A stretch of 64,000 nt of DNA from Methylobacterium amylolyticum (lineage in GTDB: Bacteria; Pseudomonadota; Alphaproteobacteria; Rhizobiales; Beijerinckiaceae). The position numbers and the translations under genes are program-made. The notes below the pieces were generated by a model. The model had not been told where the DNA came from. It saw nothing but the letters and a program-made list of their open reading frames with translations, and ran no database searches. Shown here one piece after another: positions 18,143 to 26,442 of the stretch (the stretch's first letter is position 1; every line of letters starts with the position of its first letter). Location: the NCBI RefSeq assembly GCF_030700245.1, contig NZ_JAUYZI010000010.1:1-64000 (forward strand), read 5' to 3'.

Positions 18143-20752
18143 TTAGCCGCCCTCCAGGGTGCGCCCGAGGATGTCGGCCACGTCGCGCGACAGGCCCGGG
18201 ATCGCCTTGATCCGGTTGAGGATTTCGGCGGCCTTGGCGGCGCGCGATTTTTCCAGCCGGCGCCACGAGCCGAAGGCGGTGAGCAGCCGCGCGGCGACCT
18301 GCGGGTTGGCGGAATCGAGGGCGGCGACGGTGTCGCCCACGAGCGCGAAGCCCGCCCCGTCGGCCCGGGCGAACTGGGTCGGGTTGCCGAAGGCGAAGCT
18401 GCCCACCAGCGCCCGGACCCGGTTGGGATTGGTCATCGCGAAGGCCGGGTGGCGCTGGAGGCGGGCGATGCGCTCCAGGGTGCCGGGCTCGGGGATGGTC
18501 GCCTGAAGGGCGAACCACTTGTCGAGCACCAGCGGCTCGTCGGCGTAGCGGGCGGCGAACGCGTCGAGGGCGGCCTCCCGCGCCGCCCCCGGGATCAGGG
18601 ACAGCGTGCCGAGCGCCGCGAGCCGGTCGGTCATGTTGGTCGCCTCCGCGAGCCGCTCCGCGGCCCGGGCCGCCCCGGCCTCGGGGTCGCCCGCCGCGAT
18701 CAGGTCGAGGGCGGCGTTGCGCAGGGACCGGCGCCCGGCCGCGGCCGCGTCGGGGCTGTAGGGGGCGCCGGCCTCCGGCGCGAGCGCGGCGTCGATCCGC
18801 TCCAGGCGGCCCCGGAGCTGGCGCCCGAGGGCGGCGCGCAGGTCCCAGCGCGCCCGGTGGATCGCGTCCGGGTCGACCTCGGCGGGCAGCGCGTCGGCGG
18901 CCTCGCCCTCGCTCGGCAGCGCCAGCACCAGGGCGGCGAAGGCGGGATCCCGGAGCGCCTCCCCGTCGAGGAAGGCCTTGAGCGCCGCGCCGAAGGCGGT
19001 CGCCCGCGCGGCATCGGGGTCGAGGATCAGCCGCAGGGCCACGTCCTGGGCGGCCTGCCAGCGGTTGAACGGGTCGGCATCGCGGGCGAGCAGCCGCAGG
19101 CGCTCGGCGTCGGTCAGGTCGAGGTCGAGCCGCACCGGCGCCGAGAAGTCGCGCAGCAGCGAGGGCACCGGTCTCTCCGTCACGCCCTCGAAGACGAGTT
19201 CGGTCTCCGCCCGGTCGAGCACGGCGACGCCGTCGCTGAGCGCCGGGCAGGCGGCGCCGGTCAGCGGCCCGGCCTCGCCGACGAGGCCGAGCGCCACGGG
19301 GATCACCAGCGGGCCGCCCGCGCCGGGCAGGCTCTGGGACAGGCGCAGGGTGCAGCGCGCGGCCGCCGCGTCGTAGGTCATCCTGGCCGTGAGCCGGGGC
19401 GTGCCCGGCCGCTCGTACCAGCGGGCGAACTGGGCGAGGTCGCGGCCGGTCACTGCGGCGAAGGCGGCGAGGAAATCCTCGACGGTGGCGGCGCGGCCGT
19501 CGTTGTCGGCGAAGTAGCGGTCCATGCCGACGCGGAACGCCGGCGCGCCGATCAGCGTGCGCAGCATCCGCACGATCTCGGCGCCCTTGTCGTAGACGGT
19601 GGCCGTGTAGAAGTTGTTGATCTCGGCGTAGGCCGTCGGGCGCACGGGGTGGCGCAGCGGCCCCGCATCCTCCGGGAACTGGCGGGCGCGCAGGCCCCGG
19701 ACCTCGGCGATCCGGTGCACCGGCCGCGAGCGCATGTCGGAGGAGAACTCCTGGTCGCGGAAGACCGTCAGCCCCTCCTTGAGGCAGAGCTGGAACCAGT
19801 CCCGGCAGGTGACGCGGTTGCCCGACCAGTTGTGGAAGTACTCGTGGGCGATGATCGCCTCGATCGCGGCGTAATCCGCGTCGGTGGCGGTCTCAGGCGA
19901 CGCCAGCACGTACTTGTCGTTGAAGATGTTGAGGCCCTTGTTCTCCATCGCGCCCATGTTGAAGGCCGAGACCGCCACGACGCTGAACACGTCGAGGTCG
20001 TAGGCGCGGCCGAAGGCGGTCTCGTCCCAGGCCATGGAGCGGACCACCGCGTCGAGCGCGTAGGCGGCGCGCGCCTCCTTGCCGGGCTCGACGTAGACCG
20101 CGCAGGCGACCGTGCGCCCCTCCATGGTCGTGAAGGTGGTCTCGACCTTGCCGAGCCGGCCGCCGACGATCGCGAACAGGTAGGCGGGCTTCGGGTGCGG
20201 GTCGTGCCAGAGCGCGTAGTGCCGGTCGGCGCCCACCGGCCCGGCCTCGACCGGGTTGCCGTTGCCGAGCAGCACCGGCGCCTCGTCCCGGGCGGCCTCG
20301 ATCCGGGTGGTGTAGACCGCCATCACGTCCGGCCGGTCGAGGAAGTAGGTAATCCGCCGGAAGCCGTCGGCCTCGCACTGGGTGCAGTACACCCCCTCCG
20401 TCCGGTAGAGGCCCATCAGCTTCGTGTTGGCGGTGGGGTCCACCTGCGTGGCGACCCGCAGCACGAACGGGCGCCGCGGCGGGGCGTGCAGGGTCAGGCG
20501 GGCGGGGCTCGCCGCGTAGGCCTCCGGCGCCAGGGGCTCGCCGTCGAGGTCGAGGGCGACCAGGGCGAGGTCGTCGCCGTCGAGGTGCAGGGCCGCGCCG
20601 GGCTCCCCCGCCGGGTTCGGCCGCAGCGCCAGCGTCGCGGTGACCCGGGTGGCGTGCGGGTCGAGGCGGATGTCGAGGTCGACGCGGTCGATCAGGAAGT
20701 CGCTGGGGCGGTAATCCTCCAGGCGGATCAGCGGCGGCGTCTCGGTACGCAT
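18143..20752 (-). CDS. pepN: Aminopeptidase N (M1 zinc metallopeptidase)
   Basis: An 869-residue cytosolic M1 aminopeptidase of bacterial PepN length. The exopeptidase motif GAMEN is at 267-271, the zinc site HEYFH at 303-307 with the third ligand Glu326 in LKEGLTVF. The N-terminal beta domain (20-195), catalytic domain, and the C-terminal Ig-like (DUF3458) and helical superhelix domains follow in the normal order. It removes N-terminal residues from peptides in bulk turnover. The ATG at 20752 begins just before the conserved RLEDYRPSDFLIDRVDL. It is monocistronic as far as visible. Confidence 0.96.
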   Translation of the reverse strand: MRTETPPLIRLEDYRPSDFLIDRVDLDIRLDPHATRVTATLALRPNPAGEPGAALHLDGDDLALVALDLDGEPLAPEAYAASPARLTLHAPPRRPFVLRVATQVDPTANTKLMGLYRTEGVYCTQCEADGFRRITYFLDRPDVMAVYTTRIEAARDEAPVLLGNGNPVEAGPVGADRHYALWHDPHPKPAYLFAIVGGRLGKVETTFTTMEGRTVACAVYVEPGKEARAAYALDAVVRSMAWDETAFGRAYDLDVFSVVAVSAFNMGAMENKGLNIFNDKYVLASPETATDADYAAIEAIIAHEYFHNWSGNRVTCRDWFQLCLKEGLTVFRDQEFSSDMRSRPVHRIAEVRGLRARQFPEDAGPLRHPVRPTAYAEINNFYTATVYDKGAEIVRMLRTLIGAPAFRVGMDRYFADNDGRAATVEDFLAAFAAVTGRDLAQFARWYERPGTPRLTARMTYDAAAARCTLRLSQSLPGAGGPLVIPVALGLVGEAGPLTGAACPALSDGVAVLDRAETELVFEGVTERPVPSLLRDFSAPVRLDLDLTDAERLRLLARDADPFNRWQAAQDVALRLILDPDAARATAFGAALKAFLDGEALRDPAFAALVLALPSEGEAADALPAEVDPDAIHRARWDLRAALGRQLRGRLERIDAALAPEAGAPYSPDAAAAGRRSLRNAALDLIAAGDPEAGAARAAERLAEATNMTDRLAALGTLSLIPGAAREAALDAFAARYADEPLVLDKWFALQATIPEPGTLERIARLQRHPAFAMTNPNRVRALVGSFAFGNPTQFARADGAGFALVGDTVAALDSANPQVAARLLTAFGSWRRLEKSRAAKAAEILNRIKAIPGLSRDVADILGRTLEGG

Positions 20753-21056
20753 GCGGGGGTGTCTCCGGGTCCGGGCTCGCCCCGTTCTGGTCCGTCGCGG
20801 CGCCCGGCGCAACGCGCGCGGGCGATCACCCGCCGAGGATCGCCACCGCCCGCGTCCAGCCCGCCGAGCCCCGGTGGACCTTCACCGGGCAGCAGGACAC
20901 CGGGATGCCGGCGGGCGGCAGCGCCTCCCCCGCGCGCCGGCCGCTCACGGGCAAGTGCACCGAAGCTGAGACGATCAACAATCTCGTGACATCGGTGCGT
21001 GGAACTAGAACACAGCGTCCCACGTCTTCGCTTGCGCAGTTCAGGGAGAGAAACAC
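20753..21056. other. Divergent intergenic region pepN / small secreted protein
   Basis: About 300 bases without a supported gene. The half near pepN is GC rich and featureless. The half near 21057 is less GC rich and holds a stress-type promoter candidate and a good ribosome site (agggagag). Confidence 0.6.
21001..21026 (+). promoter_or_regulatory. Candidate EcfG-type promoter
   Basis: GGAAC at 21001-21005, a 17-base spacer and CGTC at 21023-21026 approximate the alphaproteobacterial general-stress sigma factor consensus GGAAC-N17-CGTT, with one mismatch in the -10. It is 30 bases upstream of the small secreted protein gene, a reasonable leader length. Confidence 0.4.
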
Positions 21057-21278
21057 ATGCTCAACAAGGTTGCATTTGCTGCAATGTGCACGGCCTGCGT
21101 GATGGCCGTGATCCCGGCGCAGGCGGCGCCGAAGGAGCAGGCCGCGCAGAAGGAGATGCCGCAGGGTCAGCGCGACGAGATGTCGATGAAGGACACCCGG
21201 CATCAGGTCACCGCGCAGGAGAAGGAGAACAAGGAAGCGGACAAGAACGTCGACAGCCTCATCAAGAACAGGCGCTGA
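21057..21278 (+). CDS. Small charged secreted protein
   Basis: A 73-residue exported protein: signal peptide about 1-23 (ending AQA), then a 50-residue highly charged, probably disordered or helical mature part (QGQRDEMSMKDTRHQVTAQEKENKEADKN over its length). No cysteine remains in the mature part. The family is unknown to me. Upstream are a candidate EcfG promoter and agggagag ribosome site, so stress induction is possible. The stop codon lies inside a 19-bp tandem duplication. Confidence 0.7.
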   Translation: MLNKVAFAAMCTACVMAVIPAQAAPKEQAAQKEMPQGQRDEMSMKDTRHQVTAQEKENKEADKNVDSLIKNRR

Positions 21279-21301
21279 CGGTAAGAACAGGCGCTGACGG
21301 T
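21264..21301. repeat. 19-bp perfect tandem duplication over a stop codon
   Basis: The 19 bases aagaacaggcgctgacggt occur twice head to tail at 21264-21282 and 21283-21301. The first copy contains the TGA that ends the small secreted protein, so the duplication leaves the protein unchanged. Confidence 0.95.
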
Positions 21302-21560
21302 CGCGGCGGGGCCGGAGGCCGGATCCCGCCGCCCCGGCCGGGGGCTGGAGCGCGCGCCGCCGACGCGGAGCCCGGTTCGGCGACGCGCGTCGGAACGCGG
21401 ATCGAGCCCCGCGCCGGGGAAGCCGGCGGGGGCCGCCGAGATGGTCGGTTCGGCACGATGGTGCCGGTCGCCTTGGACCCGCTGCCTTTGGACCGGTTGC
21501 CTTGGCCGGCGGAGCGCGCGATGTGGACGCGTGCGTCACCCGTCCTGAGGCTGCGAGCCG

Positions 21561-22508
21561 GTGCCCGAGACGAATCCCCCGTCCTCCGTCCAGCCGCGGT
21601 CCGACCCTCCGTTCTGCGGCGCCGTGGACTGGGGGACGACGCGCTTCCGCCTGTGGCTGCTCGATCGCGGGGGCGGCGTGCTCGCCGAGGCGCGCGGCCC
21701 CGAGGGCATGACCCGGGCGGCCGAGACCGGCTTCGAGGCGGTGCTGCGCGGCCGCCTCGCGGAGGTCGGCGCGCCGGCGGGCCTGCCGATCCTGATCTGC
21801 GGCATGGCCGGCGCCCGCCAGGGCTGGGTCGAGGCCCCCTACGTCGCCGTCCCGGCGGGGCTGACCGGCCTCGCCGACCGCGCGGCCCGGGTCGACACCG
21901 CACTCGGCGACGTCCGCATCCTGCCCGGCCTGTGCCGGGCCGACCGCGCGGCGCCGGACGTGATGCGCGGCGAGGAGACCCAGCTCCTCGGCCTCGACCC
22001 GGCGGCGGGCGCCGCGCTCCTGTGCATGCCCGGGACCCACTGCAAATGGGTCGAGACCGAGGACGGCACCGTCCTCCGGTTCCGGACCGCGATGACCGGC
22101 GAGCTGTTCGACGTGCTCGGGCGCCACTCGGTGCTCCGGCACGCGCTGGCGCCCGACGCGGCGGGGCCGGACGCGGACGATCCCGCCTTCCGGGCCGCGG
22201 CGGCGCGGGCGCTGGCCGATCCCGATCCCCTGGGTGCCCTGTTCGCGCTGCGCGCCGCCCGGCTGCTCGGCTTCGCAGAGCCCGCCACCGGCGCGGCCGA
22301 GCTGTCCGGCCTGCTGATCGGGGCGGAGGTCGCGGCGGCGCGGCGCCGACATCCCGGACACGACCGGGTGACGCTCGTCGCGTCCGGCCCGATCGCCGGC
22401 CTGTACGACGCGGTGCTGCGCGCGGCCGGCTTCACCGTGATCCCCGTCGATGCCGAGGCCGCGACGCGGCGGGGCCTGTTCGCGGCCGCCCGGCACCTCT
22501 GGCCCTGA
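21561..22508 (+). CDS. dgoK: 2-dehydro-3-deoxygalactonokinase
   Basis: A 315-residue sugar kinase of the DgoK family. It phosphorylates 2-keto-3-deoxy-galactonate in the De Ley-Doudoroff pathway. Family motifs are AVDWGTTRFRLWLLD (phosphate 1 loop), GMAGARQGWVEAPY, GEETQLLG, CMPGTHCKW and the C-terminal VASGPIAGLYDAVL. The GTG at 21561 is used, with gagg upstream. The adjacent aldolase gene 29 bases downstream confirms the pathway. Galactonate dehydratase and transporter genes are not in the window. Confidence 0.93.
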   Translation: MPETNPPSSVQPRSDPPFCGAVDWGTTRFRLWLLDRGGGVLAEARGPEGMTRAAETGFEAVLRGRLAEVGAPAGLPILICGMAGARQGWVEAPYVAVPAGLTGLADRAARVDTALGDVRILPGLCRADRAAPDVMRGEETQLLGLDPAAGAALLCMPGTHCKWVETEDGTVLRFRTAMTGELFDVLGRHSVLRHALAPDAAGPDADDPAFRAAAARALADPDPLGALFALRAARLLGFAEPATGAAELSGLLIGAEVAAARRRHPGHDRVTLVASGPIAGLYDAVLRAAGFTVIPVDAEAATRRGLFAAARHLWP

Positions 22509-22537
22509 CCTGCGCCCCCGAACCGCCGGAGCCGACG

Positions 22538-23215
22538 ATGCAAGGCACGATCCCCGCGACGCCCCCCGCGACGATTTCCGCAAGTGCGCCCTGGCCGAAC
22601 CCGCGGCGCCCCCTCGTCGCGATCCTGCGCGGCGTCCGCCCGGACGAGGCGGACGGCATCGTCGACGCCCTGGTCGAGGAGGGTTTCGAGCTGATCGAGA
22701 TCCCGCTGAACTCGCCCGACCCGTTCCGCTCCATCGCCAGCGCGGCGGCACGGCACGGGGGCGCGGTGCTGATCGGGGCCGGGACCGTGCTGACGGTGCC
22801 GGACGTCGACCGGCTCGCGGAGGCCGGCGGGCGCCTGCTCGTCAGCCCCAACGTCGACCCCGCCGTGCTGGCGCGGGCGGGGGCGCACGGGATGGTGACG
22901 ATGCCGGGGGTGCTCACCCCGACCGAGGCCCTGCTCGCCCTGCGCTGCGGCGCCTCGGCGCTGAAGTTCTTCCCCGCCTCGGTCCTCGGCCCGGCGGGCA
23001 TCGCCGCGATCCGGGCGGTTCTGCCGGCGGACGCGGTGATCGGGGCCGTGGGCGGCGTGGGCGACGAGAGCTTCGGGGCCTACGCGGCGGCCGGCATCCG
23101 CACGTTCGGCCTGGGCTCCAGCCTGTACAGGCCGGGCGACGACGCCGGGACCGTGCGCCGCAACGCCCGGCGGACGCTCGCGGCCTACGACGCCGCCTTC
23201 CCGGCCGGGGCCTGA
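22538..23215 (+). CDS. dgoA: 2-dehydro-3-deoxy-6-phosphogalactonate aldolase
   Basis: A 225-residue class I KDPG/KDPGal aldolase. The Schiff-base lysine is Lys143 in ALKFFPA, with Glu54 of ELIEIPLNSP as general acid/base and GAGTVLT for phosphate contacts. It splits 2-keto-3-deoxy-6-phosphogalactonate into pyruvate and glyceraldehyde-3-phosphate. The first 22 residues are an unconserved extension, and the start is supported by ccggag upstream. It forms an operon with dgoK. Confidence 0.93.
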   Translation: MQGTIPATPPATISASAPWPNPRRPLVAILRGVRPDEADGIVDALVEEGFELIEIPLNSPDPFRSIASAAARHGGAVLIGAGTVLTVPDVDRLAEAGGRLLVSPNVDPAVLARAGAHGMVTMPGVLTPTEALLALRCGASALKFFPASVLGPAGIAAIRAVLPADAVIGAVGGVGDESFGAYAAAGIRTFGLGSSLYRPGDDAGTVRRNARRTLAAYDAAFPAGA

Positions 23216-23243
23216 GCGGGGGCGGGCCCCGGCCCGGGCGGCG

Positions 23244-23585
23244 TCACGGCCGCGGCGGCGCGTCGGGGTCGCCCTCGTGGCGGTCGCGGTGGGCGGCGGC
23301 GCGGGCGAGCAGCAGCAGGGTGACGGGCGTCGTCACGGTGAGGAACACGCCGATCAGCGCGTCGCGCAGGACGAGGCGGCCCTCGATCAGCGAGAGCAGC
23401 AGCATCGAGCCGCACAGGATCAGGGCCATGCCGAGGGTCGCCCCGAGCGTCGGCGCGTGGACCCGCTCGTAGAAGGTCCTCAGGCGGACGAGGCCGAGGG
23501 CGCCGGTCAGCGAGAAGGCGGCGCCGGCCACCGCCAGGACGACCACGAGCCACGCGGCCCAGACCGGCAGGTCCGCGCCCGTCAC
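23244..23585 (-). CDS. mrpG: Mrp Na+/H+ antiporter subunit G
   Basis: A 113-residue subunit with three membrane helices (about 8-30, 40-62, 68-92), matching MnhG/PhaG, including GLVRLRTFYERVHAPTLGATLG. The GTG at 23585 overlaps the stop of mrpF by four bases. The C-terminus is a short charged cytosolic tail. It is the last gene of the six-gene operon and converges with dgoA. Confidence 0.93.
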   Translation of the reverse strand: MTGADLPVWAAWLVVVLAVAGAAFSLTGALGLVRLRTFYERVHAPTLGATLGMALILCGSMLLLSLIEGRLVLRDALIGVFLTVTTPVTLLLLARAAAHRDRHEGDPDAPPRP

Positions 23586-23866
23586 CGGATCACCTCGCCC
23601 TGCATCAGGAACTTGGCGAGGGCGACGGTGGCGGTGAAGCCGATCATGCCGATGATCAGCGCCGCCTCGAAATACAGCCCGCTGCCGGTGCGCATGCCGT
23701 GGACCACGATCGCCAGCATGCCGTTGAGGTAGAGGGTATCGAGCCCGAGGATCCGGTCCTGCGCGCGGGGGCCCCGCAGCATCCGCCACGCGGCGAGCGC
23801 CATCGCCAGCACCAGCATCCCCTGGGCGAGGCCGAGGCCCCAGTCGAGCACAGCCGCCGCGCTCAT
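23582..23866 (-). CDS. mrpF: Mrp Na+/H+ antiporter subunit F
   Basis: A 94-residue MnhF/PhaF protein with three helices and the family segment GPRAQDRILGLDTLYLNGM. Its start overlaps the mrpE stop by four bases and its stop overlaps mrpG by four, which fits equal production of the complex subunits. Confidence 0.93.
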   Translation of the reverse strand: MSAAAVLDWGLGLAQGMLVLAMALAAWRMLRGPRAQDRILGLDTLYLNGMLAIVVHGMRTGSGLYFEAALIIGMIGFTATVALAKFLMQGEVIR

Positions 23867-24378
23867 GACGGGCTCGTCGGCGTGGGGTGGCATCCGAAGA
23901 TCTCCATGAGCGGGCGCTCGTAGCGGTCCTTCACCCGGCGGATCCAGGCGTCCCCGTCCGCGTCGTCGAGCAGGTGCATCAGCAGCCGCCCCGTGTCGGA
24001 ATCGTACTGCACCCAGAGCGTGCCGGGGGTGGCGGTGAGGATGATCGACAGGACCGCGAGGCCGAACGGCTCGCGCAGGTCGAGGGGGATCGCGACGAAG
24101 CCGGTCCGGCGCGTGCCCCGGCGCAGGCCGAGGATGACCCGGGCCACGTCGATGTTGGAGCGGACCATGTCGTAGAGGACGATCCCCGCCAGCCGCGCCA
24201 GGGTGGCCGGCGCCCGCACCCGCACCGCGGGCGGGCGCAACGCGCGCATGACGTGCGGGACGGCGAGGCCGACGAGCAGCGCCAGCAGCACGCCCCCGGG
24301 CGTGAGCGGCGCGTTCAGCAGCAGCCACGTCAGGGCCAGCGCCGCCGAGAGCAGCGGGTAGGGCAGGATCCGGCTCAC
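23863..24378 (-). CDS. mrpE: Mrp Na+/H+ antiporter subunit E
   Basis: A 171-residue MnhE/PhaE protein: two to three N-terminal helices, then a cytosolic domain with VRSNIDVARVILG, LTATPGTLWVQYD and the C-terminal MEIFG. The GTG start at 24378 overlaps the mrpD stop by four bases, and no earlier start fits the family. Confidence 0.93.
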   Translation of the reverse strand: MSRILPYPLLSAALALTWLLLNAPLTPGGVLLALLVGLAVPHVMRALRPPAVRVRAPATLARLAGIVLYDMVRSNIDVARVILGLRRGTRRTGFVAIPLDLREPFGLAVLSIILTATPGTLWVQYDSDTGRLLMHLLDDADGDAWIRRVKDRYERPLMEIFGCHPTPTSPS

Positions 24379-25979
24379 GGGGCGCCTCCCGCGGGCGCGC
24401 CGAGGACCGCGCGGACGTAATCCCCCGGCTGCGCGAGCGCGCGCACCGTCGCGTCGGCGTAGGCGAGCCCGGGACCGCCCCACAGGGCGAGGGCGAGGCA
24501 GGCCGCGAGCAGCCCGGCGAGCGCGGCGAACTCGGACGGGCGCAGCACCGGCGGCGGGTCGTCGCGCGGCACCCAGAGGTTCAGGATGCCGAGCCGCACC
24601 AGCGGCATCAGGGTGCCGAGGCTGGACAGGGTGAGGATCGCCATCAGCCCCCAGCCCGAGGCGGTGATCGCGCCCGCGGTGAGGCCCGTGAACATCGCGA
24701 GCTTGCCGACGAAGCCCGCCAGCGGCGGGACGCCCGCGAGCATCAGCGTGCAGAGCAGGAAGCCCAGCCCCAGGATCGCGACCGCGGCGGGGATCGCCCG
24801 GCCGACCTCGGTGGCGCCCGCGTCGTCGAAGGGATCGCGGTACTCGTCGGCGAAGACCGGCTGCGCCGCCTCCACCGGGTCGCGGCCGCGCTGGAGCACC
24901 TCGGCGAGCAGGAACAGCGCCCCGGCCGCCAGCGTCGAGCCGACAAGGTAGTACAGCGCCCCCGCGAGCGCGCCCCCGTTGCCGGTGCCGAGCGCCGCCA
25001 GCACCGTGCCCGACGAGATCATCACCGCGTAGCCCCCCGCCCGGGCGAGGTCGCGGGCGGCGAGGATGCCGACCGTGCCGTAGGCGATCGTGGCGAGCCC
25101 GGCGGCGAGGATCCAGGTCTGGCCGAAGCCCTCGGACAGGCCGGTCCCGAACAGGAGCAGGCTCAGGCGCACCACGACGTAGACGCCGACCTTGCTGAGG
25201 ATCGCCAGGATCGCCGCCGCGGGGGCGCTCGCCGCCGCGTAGGTCGTCGGCAGCCAGAAGCCCAGCGGCCACGCGCTGCACTTGATCAGGAAGGCGATCC
25301 CGAGGATCGCGCAGCCGCTCTCGAACAGGGCCAGCTCCCCCGCGGCGGGCGCCGCGAGCCGCCGGGCGAGGTCGGCCATGTTGAGGGTGCCCATCGTGCC
25401 GTAGATCAGGCTGACGCCGACGAGGAAGAACAGCGAGGCGACGAGGTTGACCGCGATGTAGCCGAGGCCCGCGCGGATCCGCGTCTCGCCCGAGCCGTGC
25501 AGGACGAGGCCGTAGGAGGCCGCCAGCATCACCTCGAAGAACACGAACAGGTTGAACAGGTCGCCGGTGAGGAAGGCGCCGTTCACGCCCATCAGCAGCA
25601 GCAGGAACAGGCCCTGGAAGCGCGGGCCCGCCCGGGTCCAGCGGGCGAAGGAGAAGACCAGGGCGCCGAGGCCCAGCACGGCGGCGAGCGCCAGCATCGC
25701 GGCCGAGAGCCGGTCGGCCACGAGCACGATGCCGTAGGGCGCCGCCCAGTTGCCGAGGCGGTAGACCTCCGGCGCGTCGCCCGCGCGCCCGAGCAGCAGG
25801 AGGGCGACGCCGAGCATCACCAGGACCGTGGCGAGGCTGAGCGCCGCCTTCAGCCGGTGGCGGCGCTCGTCGAGGAGGAACATCGCCCCCGCCACCGCGA
25901 TCGGCAGGACGATCGGCAGCACGACGACGTGATCGGACCACGCGCTCGCGGCGGTCGGGCCCATCACCGGCGGGGTCAT
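24375..25979 (-). CDS. mrpD: Mrp Na+/H+ antiporter subunit D
   Basis: A 534-residue polytopic protein homologous to NuoN/NuoM-type complex I subunits, with about 14 helices. The lysine in the conserved FLIKCSAWPLGFWLPTTYA segment is part of the proton path. It works with subunit A in cation/proton exchange at the inner membrane. It is separated from mrpC by 94 bases filled with a 14-bp tandem repeat, the only loose junction in the operon. Confidence 0.95.
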   Translation of the reverse strand: MTPPVMGPTAASAWSDHVVVLPIVLPIAVAGAMFLLDERRHRLKAALSLATVLVMLGVALLLLGRAGDAPEVYRLGNWAAPYGIVLVADRLSAAMLALAAVLGLGALVFSFARWTRAGPRFQGLFLLLLMGVNGAFLTGDLFNLFVFFEVMLAASYGLVLHGSGETRIRAGLGYIAVNLVASLFFLVGVSLIYGTMGTLNMADLARRLAAPAAGELALFESGCAILGIAFLIKCSAWPLGFWLPTTYAAASAPAAAILAILSKVGVYVVVRLSLLLFGTGLSEGFGQTWILAAGLATIAYGTVGILAARDLARAGGYAVMISSGTVLAALGTGNGGALAGALYYLVGSTLAAGALFLLAEVLQRGRDPVEAAQPVFADEYRDPFDDAGATEVGRAIPAAVAILGLGFLLCTLMLAGVPPLAGFVGKLAMFTGLTAGAITASGWGLMAILTLSSLGTLMPLVRLGILNLWVPRDDPPPVLRPSEFAALAGLLAACLALALWGGPGLAYADATVRALAQPGDYVRAVLGAPAGGAP

Positions 25980-25989
25980 GGGTTCTCCC

Positions 25990-26087
25990 TCATCGCTTTC
26001 GACTCATGGGCTTCGACTCATCGCTTTCGACTCATGGATGTCGGCTCATGGATGTCGGCTCATGGGATCGAACTCACGGGTGCGGGT
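25990..26087. repeat. 14-bp tandem repeat array between mrpC and mrpD
   Basis: Seven 14-base units start at 25990, 26004, 26018, 26032, 26046, 26060 and 26074. Units 1 and 3 are identical (tcatcgctttcgac), as are 4 and 5 (tcatggatgtcggc). On the coding strand the first six units end in ATGA, an overlapping start and stop, and the seventh contains the TGA that ends mrpC. Confidence 0.92.
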
Positions 26088-26442
26088 TCCCGGGATGCGG
26101 CTCGGCGTGGTGCGGCTCGCGCCCGTCGACGTGGTCGCAGCCGGTGACGCCGCGGGCGGCGAGCAGGACGACGAGGAACAGGGCGGTCAGCGCGAAGCCG
26201 ATCACCAGCGCGGTGAGCACCAGCGCCTGGGTGACCGGATCGTCGACCGAGACGACGTCGGGGGCGGCGCCGAGCACCGGCGGCGCGCCGACCGTCAGCC
26301 GGCCCATGGCGAAGATGAACAGGTTGACGGCGTAGCTCAGCAGCGACAGCCCGAGCGCGACCTGGAAGGTGCGCGGGCGCAGCATCAGCCACACGCCCGC
26401 GGCGGCGAAGACCCCGATCCCGGCCGACAGAACGAGCTCCAT
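26074..26442 (-). CDS. mrpC: Mrp Na+/H+ antiporter subunit C
   Basis: A 122-residue NuoK-like subunit with three helices: GIGVFAAAGVWLMLRPRTFQVALGLSLLSYAVNLFIF and DPVTQALVLTALVIGFALTA are characteristic of MnhC/PhaC. A His-rich tail follows. Its ATG overlaps the stop of mrpA by one base (TGATG). Confidence 0.94.
   Translation of the reverse strand: MELVLSAGIGVFAAAGVWLMLRPRTFQVALGLSLLSYAVNLFIFAMGRLTVGAPPVLGAAPDVVSVDDPVTQALVLTALVIGFALTALFLVVLLAARGVTGCDHVDGREPHHAEPHPGNPHP

Noticed and set aside
20826..22751. 641-codon minus-strand frame opposite dgoK
   Set aside because: Shadow of dgoK on the opposite strand; no domain visible.
25990..26087. Tandem repeat considered as a CRISPR array
   Set aside because: Units are 14 bases, directly abutting, without spacers, and no cas genes are present.
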